Shown: positions 26,096 through 34,507 of the stretch, in pieces
How positions within the stretch are numbered: position 1 is the first letter of the stretch
Layout: each line of letters starts with the position of its first letter
Origin: Prevotellaceae bacterium
Lineage (GTDB): Bacteria > Bacteroidota > Bacteroidia > Bacteroidales > Bacteroidaceae
Direction: 5' to 3'
DNA length: 46,000 bases
Assembly (NCBI GenBank): GCA_029219385.1
Contig: JAQXTH010000047.1
Coordinates: 1-46,000, forward strand
Position numbers and translations under genes: made by a program
Notes under the pieces: generated by a model
Told to the model about the DNA's origin: nothing
The model's input: only the letters and a program-made list of their open reading frames with translations
Database searches by the model: none

Positions 26096-26980
26096 ATGAC
26101 ACACAAATCGGGCTTTGTAAATATAGTAGGCAATCCAAACGTGGGGAAATCCACACTCATGAACTTGTTTGTGGGCGAACGCATAAGTATTGCCACATTC
26201 AAATCGCAGACCACACGCCACCGCATTATGGGTATCGTAAACCTGCCCGACTATCAAATTGTTTTCTCCGACACTCCGGGAGTAGTGAAACCCAACTATA
26301 AACTCCAAGAGTCTATGCGTCAGTTCAGCAACAGCGCATTGACCGATGTCGACGTGCTTCTCTATGTGACCGACGCCATCGAAAACGAAGAGAAAAACTC
26401 TGACTTTATCGATGCCGTAAACAAACTCAAGGGTGTTCCCAAACTTGTGTTGATAAACAAGATTGACCTCATAGACCAAAAGAAACTCAACGAACTTGTG
26501 GGGATTTGGGAGAAACTTATTCCGGGTTGCGAAATTTATCCCGTGTCGGCCAAACTGAAATTCAACGTCGACAATGTGATGAAGCGCATTCAACAACTGC
26601 TGCCCGACTCACCACCCTATTTCGACAAAGACCAACTCACCGACAAGCCCATGCGTTTTTTTGTCTCCGAGATTATACGCGAAAAAATTCTTCTCTACTA
26701 CGACAAAGAAATACCCTATTGTGTCGAAGTGGTGGTAGACGAATACAAAGACAGTCCCGAAATTGTGCGTATTCAAGCCACAATCAACGTAGACCACGAG
26801 AGCCAAAAAGGCATTATCATAGGCAAAGGCGGATATGCCTTGAAGAAAGTTTCGTCGGAAGCAAGAAAATCGCTCGAGAAATTTCTCGACAAAAAGGTTT
26901 TTATACGTATCTTTGTGGCAGTCGACAAAGATTGGCGCAACTCCACTCGCAAATTAACCAATTTCGGATATAACCAATAA
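26096..26980 (+). CDS. era: GTPase Era
   Basis: A 294-residue essential ribosome-assembly GTPase that binds the 3' end of 16S rRNA. G1 is [13 protein letters not shown], the switch region SQTTRHRIMGI, G3 FSDTPGV, G4 LINKIDL and G5 YPVSAK. The C-terminal KH domain carries the GxxG loop in IIIGKGGYALKKVS. Length and domains are normal. The start lies 49 bp after the fabH-era hairpin, and der follows 24 bp downstream, so the two GTPases are probably co-expressed. Confidence 0.97.
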   Translation: MTHKSGFVNIVGNPNVGKSTLMNLFVGERISIATFKSQTTRHRIMGIVNLPDYQIVFSDTPGVVKPNYKLQESMRQFSNSALTDVDVLLYVTDAIENEEKNSDFIDAVNKLKGVPKLVLINKIDLIDQKKLNELVGIWEKLIPGCEIYPVSAKLKFNVDNVMKRIQQLLPDSPPYFDKDQLTDKPMRFFVSEIIREKILLYYDKEIPYCVEVVVDEYKDSPEIVRIQATINVDHESQKGIIIGKGGYALKKVSSEARKSLEKFLDKKVFIRIFVAVDKDWRNSTRKLTNFGYNQ

Positions 26981-27004
26981 CCCTCTATAAACATATACAT
27001 ACTC

Positions 27005-28321
27005 ATGGGAAATTTAGTAGCAATCGTGGGACGACCCAACGTGGGTAAATCCACACTCTTCAACCGACTGACGCAGACACGCCGCGCCATTGTGAGCGAA
27101 ACAGCGGGCACCACCCGCGACCGCCAATATGGCAAGGTGGAATGGTGCGGACACACATTTTCGATCGTCGACACAGGAGGCTGGGTTGTGAAGACCGATG
27201 ACATATTTGAAGACGAAATACGCAAACAGGTGATTGTGGCAACCGAAGAGTCGGATTTGATTCTTTTTGTTGTCGACGTGATGAACGGAGTGACCGACCT
27301 CGACAACGAGGTTGCCGACATTCTGCGTCGCCAGTCAAAGAAACCGGTAATAGTTGTTTCAAACAAAACCGACTCCAATGAACTTACCTACAACTCAGCA
27401 GAGTTCTACAGCCTCGGCCTTGGCGACCCGTTTTGCATTTCGGCACTGACCGGCAGCGGTACCGGTGACCTGCTCGACACCATAATCAAGAAACTCGACA
27501 AAAACAAAGGTAGCGACATTGACGACGACCTGCCCCGCTTTGCCATCGTAGGTCGACCCAACGCAGGCAAAAGCAGTCTCACCAACGCCCTGATTGGCGA
27601 ACAGCGCAACATTGTGACCGATATTGCCGGCACCACGCGCGACTCCATTCACACGCGCTACAACAAATTTGGCTTTGACTTTTATCTGGTCGATACTGCC
27701 GGCATACGCAAGAAAAACAAGGTGAACGAAGACCTTGAGTTTTATTCGGTGATGCGCTCCATACGCGCCATAGAAGACAGCGATGTCTGCATTTTACTCA
27801 TAGATGCCGAGCGTGGCATAGAGGCCCAAGACATGAACATCTTCCAACTCATTCAGCGCAACCAGAAAAGCATGGTTGTCTTTGTGAACAAATGGGACAC
27901 CGTTGAGGAAAAGACAAACCAAACCATCAAGTTCTTTGAAAACGCAATACGCGAGCGCATGGCTCCGTGGTCTGACTTCAACATAGTCTTTGGCTCTGCC
28001 ATAACACAGCAACATATCTTCAGAGTATTGGAACAAGCAAAAAACGCCTATCTCAATCGCAAGAAAAAGATTTCCACTTCCAAACTCAACGAAGTGATGT
28101 TGCCATTGATAGAGTCATATCCTCCTCCCTCGATAAAAGGCAAGTTTATAAAGATTAAGTATTGTTCGCAAATTCCCGACACAAAGATTCCTACCTTTGT
28201 CTTTTATGCCAACCTGCCACAATACATCAAGGAGCCTTATTACCGTTTTCTCGAAAACAAGATAAGGGCAAACTGGGACTTCAGAGGCACTCCGATACGT
28301 GTTTATATCAGACAAAAGTAA
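27005..28321 (+). CDS. der: GTPase Der (EngA)
   Basis: A 438-residue double GTPase needed for 50S subunit assembly. The first G domain starts at [15 protein letters not shown] with the G2 threonines in [12 protein letters not shown]. The second starts at [15 protein letters not shown] and has [17 protein letters not shown] and FVNKWD. The C-terminal KH-like domain ends in RVYIRQK. Everything expected is present. It follows era closely; the DUF4878 lipoprotein gene begins 16 bp after it. Confidence 0.97.
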   Translation: MGNLVAIVGRPNVGKSTLFNRLTQTRRAIVSETAGTTRDRQYGKVEWCGHTFSIVDTGGWVVKTDDIFEDEIRKQVIVATEESDLILFVVDVMNGVTDLDNEVADILRRQSKKPVIVVSNKTDSNELTYNSAEFYSLGLGDPFCISALTGSGTGDLLDTIIKKLDKNKGSDIDDDLPRFAIVGRPNAGKSSLTNALIGEQRNIVTDIAGTTRDSIHTRYNKFGFDFYLVDTAGIRKKNKVNEDLEFYSVMRSIRAIEDSDVCILLIDAERGIEAQDMNIFQLIQRNQKSMVVFVNKWDTVEEKTNQTIKFFENAIRERMAPWSDFNIVFGSAITQQHIFRVLEQAKNAYLNRKKKISTSKLNEVMLPLIESYPPPSIKGKFIKIKYCSQIPDTKIPTFVFYANLPQYIKEPYYRFLENKIRANWDFRGTPIRVYIRQK

Positions 28322-28337
28322 AAAACACCCCCCAGAT

Positions 28338-28733
28338 ATGAAACAATCCATATTGTTTTTCATCGCAGTCATGGTGACATTGTCGGTCTTTGTGGCGTGT
28401 GGCGAAGAAAAAAAGGCAACACCCGAAGATGTCGCCCTCATATTTGTCTCGTCACTCAAAGAAGGCAGATATGACGAGGCTGCCGACATGACACTGCAAA
28501 TTGACAGTGCCCCCACTCCCTACCGACAACTCATCGTGGGTCGCTACAAACAAATAGCAGAAGACATAAAAGTCCAAAACGGAGGTATAGTCGAAATAAA
28601 ACACAAGCGCACCGACTTGTCGGCCGATGGCAATTCGGCAGATGTGTATCTGTGTTTGTCGTTTGCCGACAAAACAACCGAGGAAATACTGCTGCAACTC
28701 ATGAAAGACGGCCAAAAATGGCAAATAAAATAA
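28338..28733 (+). CDS. DUF4878 lipoprotein
   Basis: A 131-residue small lipoprotein. MKQSILFFIAVMVTLSVFVAC is a signal peptide ending in a lipobox cysteine. The mature part (TPEDVALIFVSSLKEGRYDEA through ADVYLCLSFADKT to DGQKWQIK) matches DUF4878, an NTF2-like/cystatin-like fold of unknown function in Bacteroidetes lipoproteins. I start it at the ATG at 28338, which gives the signal peptide; upstream codons overlap the end of der. It probably shares the der transcript. Confidence 0.8.
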   Translation: MKQSILFFIAVMVTLSVFVACGEEKKATPEDVALIFVSSLKEGRYDEAADMTLQIDSAPTPYRQLIVGRYKQIAEDIKVQNGGIVEIKHKRTDLSADGNSADVYLCLSFADKTTEEILLQLMKDGQKWQIK

Positions 28734-28746
28734 AAAACAGCCTTAT

Positions 28747-28780
28747 TTTGGCTCTCATACAAAAATAAACACTATCTTTG
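28747..28780 (+). promoter_or_regulatory. Promoter of nagB
   Basis: TTTG (28747-28750), a 22-bp spacer and TATCTTTG (28773-28780) lie about 40 nt before the nagB ATG. The spacer is slightly long. Confidence 0.5.
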
Positions 28781-28820
28781 TAGCATTAAATCCAATAAAC
28801 AATAATAAAATCATACAGCC

Positions 28821-29609
28821 ATGAGAGTTATCATCAAAGACAATTATGCCCAGCTCAGCCAATGGGCCGCCAACTATGTTGCAAGTCGCATTAACGCCGC
28901 CAACCCCACTCCCGAAAAACCTTTCAAGCTGGGTTGCCCCACCGGTTCTTCTCCGCTCGGTCTCTACAAAGCGTTGATAGAACTCTATAAGGCAGGCAAG
29001 GTATCGTTTGAAAACGTTGTGACATTCAACATGGACGAATATGTAGGCTTGCCCGAAGAGCACCCCGAGAGTTACCACAGCTTTATGTGGACAAACTTCT
29101 TCAGCCATATCAACATAAAGAAAGAAAACGTACATATTCTCAACGGCAACGCCCCCGACCTTGAAGCAGAGTGTGCTGCATATGAGCAAGCCATTGTGGA
29201 AGCCGGAGGCATAGACCTTTTCATGGGTGGCATCGGCCCCGATGGTCATATTGCTTTCAACGAGCCCTTCAGTTCTCTCTCAAGCCGCACTCGCATGAAG
29301 TCGCTCACCACCGACACCATCATTGCCAACAGCCGTTTCTTTGACAACGATGTGAACAAGGTGCCAAAAACTGCTCTCACTGTGGGTGTAGGTACTGTGC
29401 TTGACGCAAAGGAAGTGCTCATCGTGGTGAACGGCCACAACAAAGCTCGCGCATTGCAGGCTGCCGTGGAAGGCCCCGTCACACAGGCATGGACTATCAG
29501 TGCACTGCAAACTCACAAACACGCCATCATCGTTTGTGACGAAGCTGCTTGTGAAGAAATAAAACTTGGCACATACCGCTACTTCAAAGACATAGAAAAA
29601 GACAACTAA
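28821..29609 (+). CDS. nagB: Glucosamine-6-phosphate deaminase
   Basis: A 262-residue enzyme converting glucosamine 6-phosphate to fructose 6-phosphate and ammonia, the entry of amino sugars into glycolysis. The catalytic residues fall at the E. coli positions: Asp72 in FNMDEYVG, and Asp141, His143 and Glu148 in [14 protein letters not shown]. The substrate phosphate loop [13 protein letters not shown] is present. The length is typical. The radical SAM maturase gene follows 18 bp later, consistent with use of sulfated, GlcNAc-containing host glycans. Confidence 0.95.
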   Translation: MRVIIKDNYAQLSQWAANYVASRINAANPTPEKPFKLGCPTGSSPLGLYKALIELYKAGKVSFENVVTFNMDEYVGLPEEHPESYHSFMWTNFFSHINIKKENVHILNGNAPDLEAECAAYEQAIVEAGGIDLFMGGIGPDGHIAFNEPFSSLSSRTRMKSLTTDTIIANSRFFDNDVNKVPKTALTVGVGTVLDAKEVLIVVNGHNKARALQAAVEGPVTQAWTISALQTHKHAIIVCDEAACEEIKLGTYRYFKDIEKDN

Positions 29610-29627
29610 TATACTCTCTTTTCTGAA

Positions 29628-30839
29628 ATGCAGAAAGATACCTATTCTTTCTCTCGTCAGTGTTATATAATGGCAAAGCCGGTGAGCGCAAAATGCAATC
29701 TGGCTTGCCATTATTGCTATTATACGGAAAAAGAAAAACTCTACTCTCGTGTGAAAAGCGAAGAGATGACAACAGAAATGCTCGAAGAGTTCACACGACA
29801 GTATATCGAAATGCAGACGGGCGACTGCGTGCTTTTCACTTGGCATGGCGGAGAACCGCTCCTGCGCCCTCTCTCTTTCTATAAAAAAGCCATTGAGTTT
29901 CAAAAGAAATATGCCGGCGGACGGCACATCGACAACTGCATACAGACCAACGGCACATTGCTCACACCCGAATGGTGCAAATTTCTTCACAACAACAAAT
30001 GGTTGGTGGGCATTTCCATCGATGGTCCCTCGGAGCTGCACGACCACTTCAGACTCAACCGCCACGGGAAGAGTTCATTCAAACGAGTGATGGAGGGTAT
30101 CAATATGCTGAACTATCATAATGTGGAGTGGAACGCAATGGCCACCGTGAACAGTTGCAATGCCAAACGGCCGCTTGACTTCTATCACTTTTTCAAGAAA
30201 ATCAAATGTCGGTTTCTGCAATTCACCCCCGTTGTGGAACGCATTATGCTTCATGAAGACGGCCGTCATCTCGCCACCGCCGACGAAGAGGCCTCATATC
30301 TTGCCCCCTTCAGTGTTTCGCCCCATGAGTGGGGAAATTTCTGTTGCACAATTTTCGATGAGTGGGTGCGCAACGATGTCGGTGAAGTCTATGTGCAGTT
30401 GTTTGACTCTACACTGGCAAATTGGCTTGGGCTTACGCCCGGCCTTTGCACCCTTGCCAAAGACTGTGGCCATGCGGCGGCAATAGAGGCCAACGGCGAC
30501 CTTTACAGTTGTGACCATTTTGTCTTTCCTCAATACAAGTTGGGCAATATCCATGAGCAGTCGCTCATAGAAATGATGTATGGTCCACAACAAAACTCCT
30601 TTGCTAAACGCAAACGCCACGACTTGCCGACAAAATGCAAGCAATGTCGCTGGCTTTTTGCCTGCCACGGTGAGTGTCCGCGCAACCGCTTTTGCAAAAC
30701 CGACAACAATGAGTCATATCTCAACTATCTCTGCGAAGGCTATCAACAGTTTTTCTCCCACGTCGCCCCATACATGGACACCATGGCCAACCTCTACAAA
30801 CAAGGGCTGCCCCCCGCCGAGATAATGAAGATGGTGTGA
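29628..30839 (+). CDS. Radical SAM/SPASM protein, anaerobic sulfatase maturase type
   Basis: A 403-residue radical SAM enzyme. The 4Fe-4S/SAM cluster cysteines are C23, C27 and C30 in KCNLACHYCYY, and the glycine-rich motif is FTWHGGEPLL. The C-terminal SPASM region has many cysteines (LCTLAKDCG, LYSCDHFVFP, CKQCRWLFACHGECPRNRF) for two auxiliary clusters. This pattern is that of anSME, which oxidises the active-site Cys or Ser of sulfatases to formylglycine. No sulfatase gene is in the window, so the target is inferred. It shares a transcript with nagB, and the accessory island begins right after it. Confidence 0.9.
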   Translation: MQKDTYSFSRQCYIMAKPVSAKCNLACHYCYYTEKEKLYSRVKSEEMTTEMLEEFTRQYIEMQTGDCVLFTWHGGEPLLRPLSFYKKAIEFQKKYAGGRHIDNCIQTNGTLLTPEWCKFLHNNKWLVGISIDGPSELHDHFRLNRHGKSSFKRVMEGINMLNYHNVEWNAMATVNSCNAKRPLDFYHFFKKIKCRFLQFTPVVERIMLHEDGRHLATADEEASYLAPFSVSPHEWGNFCCTIFDEWVRNDVGEVYVQLFDSTLANWLGLTPGLCTLAKDCGHAAAIEANGDLYSCDHFVFPQYKLGNIHEQSLIEMMYGPQQNSFAKRKRHDLPTKCKQCRWLFACHGECPRNRFCKTDNNESYLNYLCEGYQQFFSHVAPYMDTMANLYKQGLPPAEIMKMV

Positions 30840-30867
30840 GAGAAAGTATAATTGGGGGCTATACAAA

Positions 30868-30932
30868 ATGGCTATTGAAAAGTTTGACAACAAAGTTGAG
30901 AAACATCATAAGTACATTTAGTTGGGAATAAA
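30868..30932 (+). repeat. 65-bp leader repeat, copy A (before the KilA-N gene)
   Basis: This copy and 31811-31875 align without gaps, with 59 of 65 bases identical. Each begins with an ATG and can encode a 17-residue peptide, here MAIEKFDNKVEKHHKYI, ending at TAG. Each finishes TTAGTTGGGAATAAA just before the next gene. A -7-like TACATTTAG lies inside. It could be a duplicated promoter, a leader peptide or a recombination segment. Confidence 0.8.
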
Positions 30933-30942
30933 CAAAGACGTT

Positions 30943-31749
30943 ATGGAAAAAATTACAGTGCAAGATAAACAAGTGACCATTATCGGTCATAACGAAAACG
31001 ATTATATCTCACTGACAGACATCGCCAAATATAAAAGCGATGATCCTACTGCAGTGATTGGAAACTGGATGCGCAATAGAAACACAATAGAATTTTTAGG
31101 TATTTGGGAAAGCTTATACAATCCAAGGTTTAATCCCCTCGAATTCGAGGGGTTTAGAAAAGAGGCAGGATTAAATGCTTTTACCATGTCTCCACAAAAA
31201 TGGACTCATGCCACTAATGCTATTGGCATCATTGCAAAAGCTGGCAGATATGGTGGAACATACGCTCACAAAGATATTGCTTTCAAGTTTGCAAGTTGGA
31301 TTTCCGTAGAATTTGAGTTGTATTTAGTCCGGGAATTCCAACGTCTGAAGGAGATAGAGCAGCAACAACTCGGTTGGTCAGCCAAACGAGAACTTTCTAA
31401 GATAAACTATCACATACATACCGATGCCATCAAACGTAACATCATACCCGAAAAAGTAACACCCCAACAAGCAAGCATCATCTATGCAAACGAGGCAGAT
31501 GTGCTTAACGTTGCCATGTTCGGCATGACAGCAAGGCAGTGGCGAGAAGCCAATCCAGACAAGAAAGGAAACATAAGGGACTACGCCACCATCAATGAGT
31601 TGATTTGTCTCTCAAACATGGAAAACCTCAACGCAGTTTTTATTGACCAAGGACTGCCACAAGGAGAGCGACTGATAAAACTGAACCAAATAGCCATTCA
31701 ACAGATGAATGTGTTGGAAGGTGACCAAGGAAGAAAATTATTGCAATAG
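30943..31749 (+). CDS. KilA-N domain protein
   Basis: A 268-residue protein with an N-terminal KilA-N DNA-binding domain. DYISLTDIAKYKSDDPT, GNWMRNRNTIEFLGIWESL, GRYGGTYAHKDIAFKFASWI and LYLVREFQRLKE are its signatures. The C-terminal half (ITPQQASIIYANEADVLN-like segment, MTARQWREANPD) is shared by chromosomal Bacteroidetes homologues. KilA-N domains come from phages and large DNA viruses and are thought to bind DNA; a regulator of the island is possible but unproven. The ATG at 30943 follows the leader repeat closely. It is the first gene of an island inserted between core genes. Confidence 0.88.
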   Translation: MEKITVQDKQVTIIGHNENDYISLTDIAKYKSDDPTAVIGNWMRNRNTIEFLGIWESLYNPRFNPLEFEGFRKEAGLNAFTMSPQKWTHATNAIGIIAKAGRYGGTYAHKDIAFKFASWISVEFELYLVREFQRLKEIEQQQLGWSAKRELSKINYHIHTDAIKRNIIPEKVTPQQASIIYANEADVLNVAMFGMTARQWREANPDKKGNIRDYATINELICLSNMENLNAVFIDQGLPQGERLIKLNQIAIQQMNVLEGDQGRKLLQ

Positions 31750-31810
31750 ACAGCTAATATAATAGCGTGCCATCAAGTAGAAAAAAAGGGCTTCGCCTCC
31801 TGTAACGCTC

Positions 31811-31875
31811 ATGGCTGCTGAAAACATTGACAACAAAGTTGAGAAACATTATAATTACATTTAGTTGGGAATAAA
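31811..31875 (+). repeat. 65-bp leader repeat, copy B (before the protease gene)
   Basis: The second copy of the leader at 30868-30932. Its small frame reads MAAENIDNKVEKHYNYI and a stop. The six differences from copy A fall mostly in codon-changing positions, so selection on the peptide is not evident. The copy ends 14 bp before the protease gene ATG. Confidence 0.8.
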
Positions 31876-31889
31876 TAAAAGATATTGAT

Positions 31890-32567
31890 ATGATAAAGAT
31901 TATTCAGTCACTAGATTTAGGACATGATTATAAATGCTGGCAAAATTGGGGTGTCAGTATTTACAACAAGAAATGGCAGCATATTCATTTGCATCAAGGA
32001 GATATGGATGGTGCTTGTGCCGTCTATTCTATGATGATGTATTTAATTTCCCTAAAAGTGCTGACAAGAAAACAGGTTATTGATTTGAATACAAAGTTTG
32101 ACGGTCGAGTTTCTAAAGGAAGGCTGTACAAAGAGTTTTTCACCGAAAACGGATTGTGCCGAGATGGTTTCTATTTTACTGAAATAGAAAGTAAACTACA
32201 GCATTCCTTTGCCAAAACTGTGACTTCACATGCTGAGCAATATGATGCGACCGCAAAAGGGCAGCAAAAGATGTTGAGTGCAATTAGACAAAGTTTAGAT
32301 TGCGATGAACCAATTATGATAGCAGAAGTATTCAAACAAGGTGGAGCACATGCTATTTTAGCAATTGGCTATGAGGAAAGAAATAATGAAATAACAAAAT
32401 TATTTTGTTTGGATCCAGGGTCTGCTATTCCATGCAATGCGTATTGGAACATGGTAATAATCATAAATCAGAATCCTAATTCAAAGTACTCACATATATC
32501 AATCGATTCTGACAATAGAAGCAACGATGTGTATGTAGATGAAACACTTATTATAAAAAGAAAATAA
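31890..32567 (+). CDS. Papain-like (C39-type) cysteine protease
   Basis: A 225-residue protein without a signal peptide, so probably cytoplasmic. It shows a papain-fold catalytic arrangement: Cys43 in DMDGACAVYSMMMYLI, His154 in GGAHAILAIGYEE and Asp175 in KLFCLDPGS. This resembles C39 or papain-like 'cysteine peptidase' domains that cleave peptides after double glycine or act as effectors. I do not recognise a named family. It is separated by a single base from the nuclease gene and preceded by leader copy B. Base composition is visibly AT-rich compared with neighbouring core genes, suggesting transfer. Activity and target are unknown. Confidence 0.75.
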   Translation: MIKIIQSLDLGHDYKCWQNWGVSIYNKKWQHIHLHQGDMDGACAVYSMMMYLISLKVLTRKQVIDLNTKFDGRVSKGRLYKEFFTENGLCRDGFYFTEIESKLQHSFAKTVTSHAEQYDATAKGQQKMLSAIRQSLDCDEPIMIAEVFKQGGAHAILAIGYEERNNEITKLFCLDPGSAIPCNAYWNMVIIINQNPNSKYSHISIDSDNRSNDVYVDETLIIKRK

Positions 32568-32568
32568 T

Positions 32569-33687
32569 ATGGACTTTAGTTGGAACGATATATATCAAGA
32601 CTTCTTAAATAGCAAAATCAGGAAGTGTTCGGAACGAGAATTCCAGAATAGTATTTTTTCAGTATTCCGTTTTTATCTTCGATGGCAAAACGGCATCGTT
32701 GCAGAAGAGTGTATTCCTATTGGGGCAACAAATACCATTCGTCCGGATTTTGTCTTGTACAAAGACGAAATGCCACAGGTGGTGATAGAATCCAAAGAAC
32801 CCAATCATATTCAGACTGATAGGAATAAAGAGCAACTGTTTTCCTATATGCGCCAGAAGAAAGTGGATTTCGGTTTATATATAGGAGAAGTGATACAATT
32901 GTATTATGACGAGCCTACTAATGCAGAATTGCCGCTGCTGATGTTTACATTGGAATACGACAAAGAGAATCCATATGGCATTACGTTTGTCAGCCTTTTC
33001 AACTTTGTAGATTTTGACAAGAATCGACTTACGGATTATTGCACCAATAGAATTAAAGAGATACAAAAGGAAAAGCAATTGGAGATTGACATTCAGCAGT
33101 TGACTTCCGATGAGGGCGTGAATTTGTGCTCATCCATACTGAAATCACATTTTATTTCAAAAGGGTACTCTGAAACGGATGTGGAAAAGCTTTTGGATGA
33201 TATAGAGATTACTCTCAAAAGGAAATGTCAAACACCTCAACAAACTTCGCCTATTAACAATTCAAGCCCAAGACCTGTATTAGGGATAAATGAGTCTATA
33301 CCCGATAAAAAAGAGCAAAAGTTTTCCATTAATGGTCAGGGCATATTTTGTAAACGCGAATGTGCTTTTGAGTTGGTTAAACTATATATAGGAGACCATC
33401 CATCCACATATAACACGATAGTTTCTGTGTTTAATGGTCAGTTGCCGTATAAACTGAAGCCTAAAAAATATGTTCTATCAAAGGATGAGGTGGAGACATG
33501 GAAGAAGACATTAGCAGATAAGAGCAAAGATACTAGATGGCGTGAAAAGAGTCCTTTGGTAAGCAGCGATGGTATAACTTTCTATGTGACTACACAAGTA
33601 GGTGATAATTGTCGGATTGACTTTAAGGACATTGTATCGCTATCTGAGAAATTAGGATATAAAATAGAACCCATTGGTGTCCGCTAA
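32569..33687 (+). CDS. PD-(D/E)XK nuclease, type I restriction HsdR N-terminal-like
   Basis: A 372-residue protein. Its N-terminal domain resembles HSDR_N/PD-(D/E)XK nucleases: Asp60 in TIRPDFVLY, then Glu74 and Lys76 in VVIESKEPNH form the D...ExK metal site, with an upstream helix containing Glu24. None of the helicase motifs of HsdR are present. The linker (about 220-260) is polar, and the C-terminal domain (about 270-372) is unidentified. The start codon is one base after the protease stop, so the pair is translationally linked. The last six codons (PIGVR and stop) lie in a terminal inverted repeat, so the original C-terminus may have been lost. A role in DNA restriction is inferred. Confidence 0.8.
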   Translation: MDFSWNDIYQDFLNSKIRKCSEREFQNSIFSVFRFYLRWQNGIVAEECIPIGATNTIRPDFVLYKDEMPQVVIESKEPNHIQTDRNKEQLFSYMRQKKVDFGLYIGEVIQLYYDEPTNAELPLLMFTLEYDKENPYGITFVSLFNFVDFDKNRLTDYCTNRIKEIQKEKQLEIDIQQLTSDEGVNLCSSILKSHFISKGYSETDVEKLLDDIEITLKRKCQTPQQTSPINNSSPRPVLGINESIPDKKEQKFSINGQGIFCKRECAFELVKLYIGDHPSTYNTIVSVFNGQLPYKLKPKKYVLSKDEVETWKKTLADKSKDTRWREKSPLVSSDGITFYVTTQVGDNCRIDFKDIVSLSEKLGYKIEPIGVR

Positions 33688-33774
33688 AAAAATTCGGAGT
33701 TAATATAAAATTAGGACTGATTCCTTTTTGGGATTTCAGTCCTTTTGGTTACTCTATTGTTTAGCGAACACCAA
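33673..33774. mobile_element. 102-bp inverted-repeat-bounded element (MITE-like or IS remnant)
   Basis: ATTGGTGTCCGCTAAA (33673-33688) is the reverse complement of TTTAGCGAACACCAAT (33759-33774) except for one base (15 of 16). Between them is an AT-rich 70-bp core with a terminator hairpin and no gene. The left end supplies the stop codon of the nuclease gene. The layout is that of a miniature inverted-repeat element or of two joined insertion-sequence ends. I see no target duplication. Confidence 0.55.
33713..33746 (+). terminator. Terminator after the protease-nuclease pair
   Basis: AGGACTGA (33713-33720) pairs with TCAGTCCT (33736-33743), followed by TTT. It lies inside the inverted-repeat element. 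Confidence 0.65.
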
Positions 33775-33804
33775 TAATAAACTTTTCCTATTGTGGGTTT
33801 GCCA

Positions 33805-34032
33805 TTAAGAAGTTGTGAGGTTGTTTGACTTTTTTAACTCATCAAGCAAGTCCTCAAGTATATAGCCATCGCTCATCAGTTGCAATCCATACTTAGGGTC
33901 AGACAACTGCTGATAAATTTTCGTAGAATAAAACAAATCGAGTGCCTTCTCTGCATCAATATGCAAGGCATCTGCCAACAACATAATTATACGGCTCTGT
34001 TTGCGCCAAAGTACAGTGTCTCTCATAATCAA
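33805..34032 (-). CDS. DUF3791 protein (third gene of a coupled trio)
   Basis: A 75-residue protein matching DUF3791: RIIMLLADALHIDAEKALDLFYSTKIYQQL then LMSDGYILEDLLDEL. The family is small, helical and of unknown function, usually encoded next to DUF3990. The start overlaps the preceding gene by 4 bp, so it is translationally coupled. It reads opposite to the KilA-N/protease/nuclease genes. Confidence 0.8.
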   Translation of the reverse strand: MIMRDTVLWRKQSRIIMLLADALHIDAEKALDLFYSTKIYQQLSDPKYGLQLMSDGYILEDLLDELKKSNNLTTS

Positions 34033-34250
34033 TCCTCCATTTTTAATATTTCTGATGAAGTATGTTTGAGATACTTGTCAATAATCTCCTGATTTAAAAT
34101 ACATATTTGATGGTTCACTTCTTTATACCGAAGTTGTCCCAATGCTTGTTCTGCCGTAATAATACCATTCTCATAGTCCACCTTCTTTCTACCAACTTTC
34201 ACAAGAGGGGCTTGAATGGGCATATACGACCCATGGAATAACGTAATCAT
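34029..34250 (-). pseudogene. DUF3990 protein with in-frame internal deletion
   Basis: Only 73 residues remain of a family normally about 160. The N-terminus LFHGSYMPIQAPLVKVGRKK and the C-terminus ITAEQALGQLRYKEVNHQICILNQEIIDKYL are both clearly DUF3990, but the middle, including the expected GFYLTT-type segment, is missing between KKVDYE and NGII. The frame stays open and 4-bp overlaps with both DUF3791 genes are kept, so the deletion is exactly in frame. I recall DUF3990 as ADP-ribosyltransferase-like, so its catalytic core would be gone. Confidence 0.72.
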
Positions 34251-34483
34251 ACTTCAGCCTCCCAGTTTAATAAGGTTTCACTTATATCATCTGCCACCCA
34301 ATCAAGGCTCTGTGTATGTAGATCTTCATAGCGTCTGATTAGGCGACGGTGAATCAAATCTTGTTTCTGAAGCCTGTCGTGCATCTCTTTGCCTGAGATG
34401 CCTAACTTGCGTGCTCCACTTTCAATCGACATTACAGCGAAATGAATGCGTCGATATGTTTCATTATCTTTATAGTTCACCAT
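34247..34483 (-). CDS. DUF3791 protein (first gene of a coupled trio)
   Basis: A 78-residue DUF3791-like protein: YRRIHFAVMSIESGARKLGISGKEMHDRLQKQDLIHRRLIRRYEDLHTQS. It overlaps the shortened DUF3990 gene by 4 bp. Only about 20% identity by eye links it to the other DUF3791 protein, so the two are diverged paralogues rather than a recent duplication. A toxin/antitoxin-like arrangement has been suggested to me only by gene size and coupling; I have no direct evidence. Confidence 0.75.
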   Translation of the reverse strand: MVNYKDNETYRRIHFAVMSIESGARKLGISGKEMHDRLQKQDLIHRRLIRRYEDLHTQSLDWVADDISETLLNWEAEV

Positions 34484-34507
34484 AGATCTGTTTCGAGTTT
34501 ACGAACG

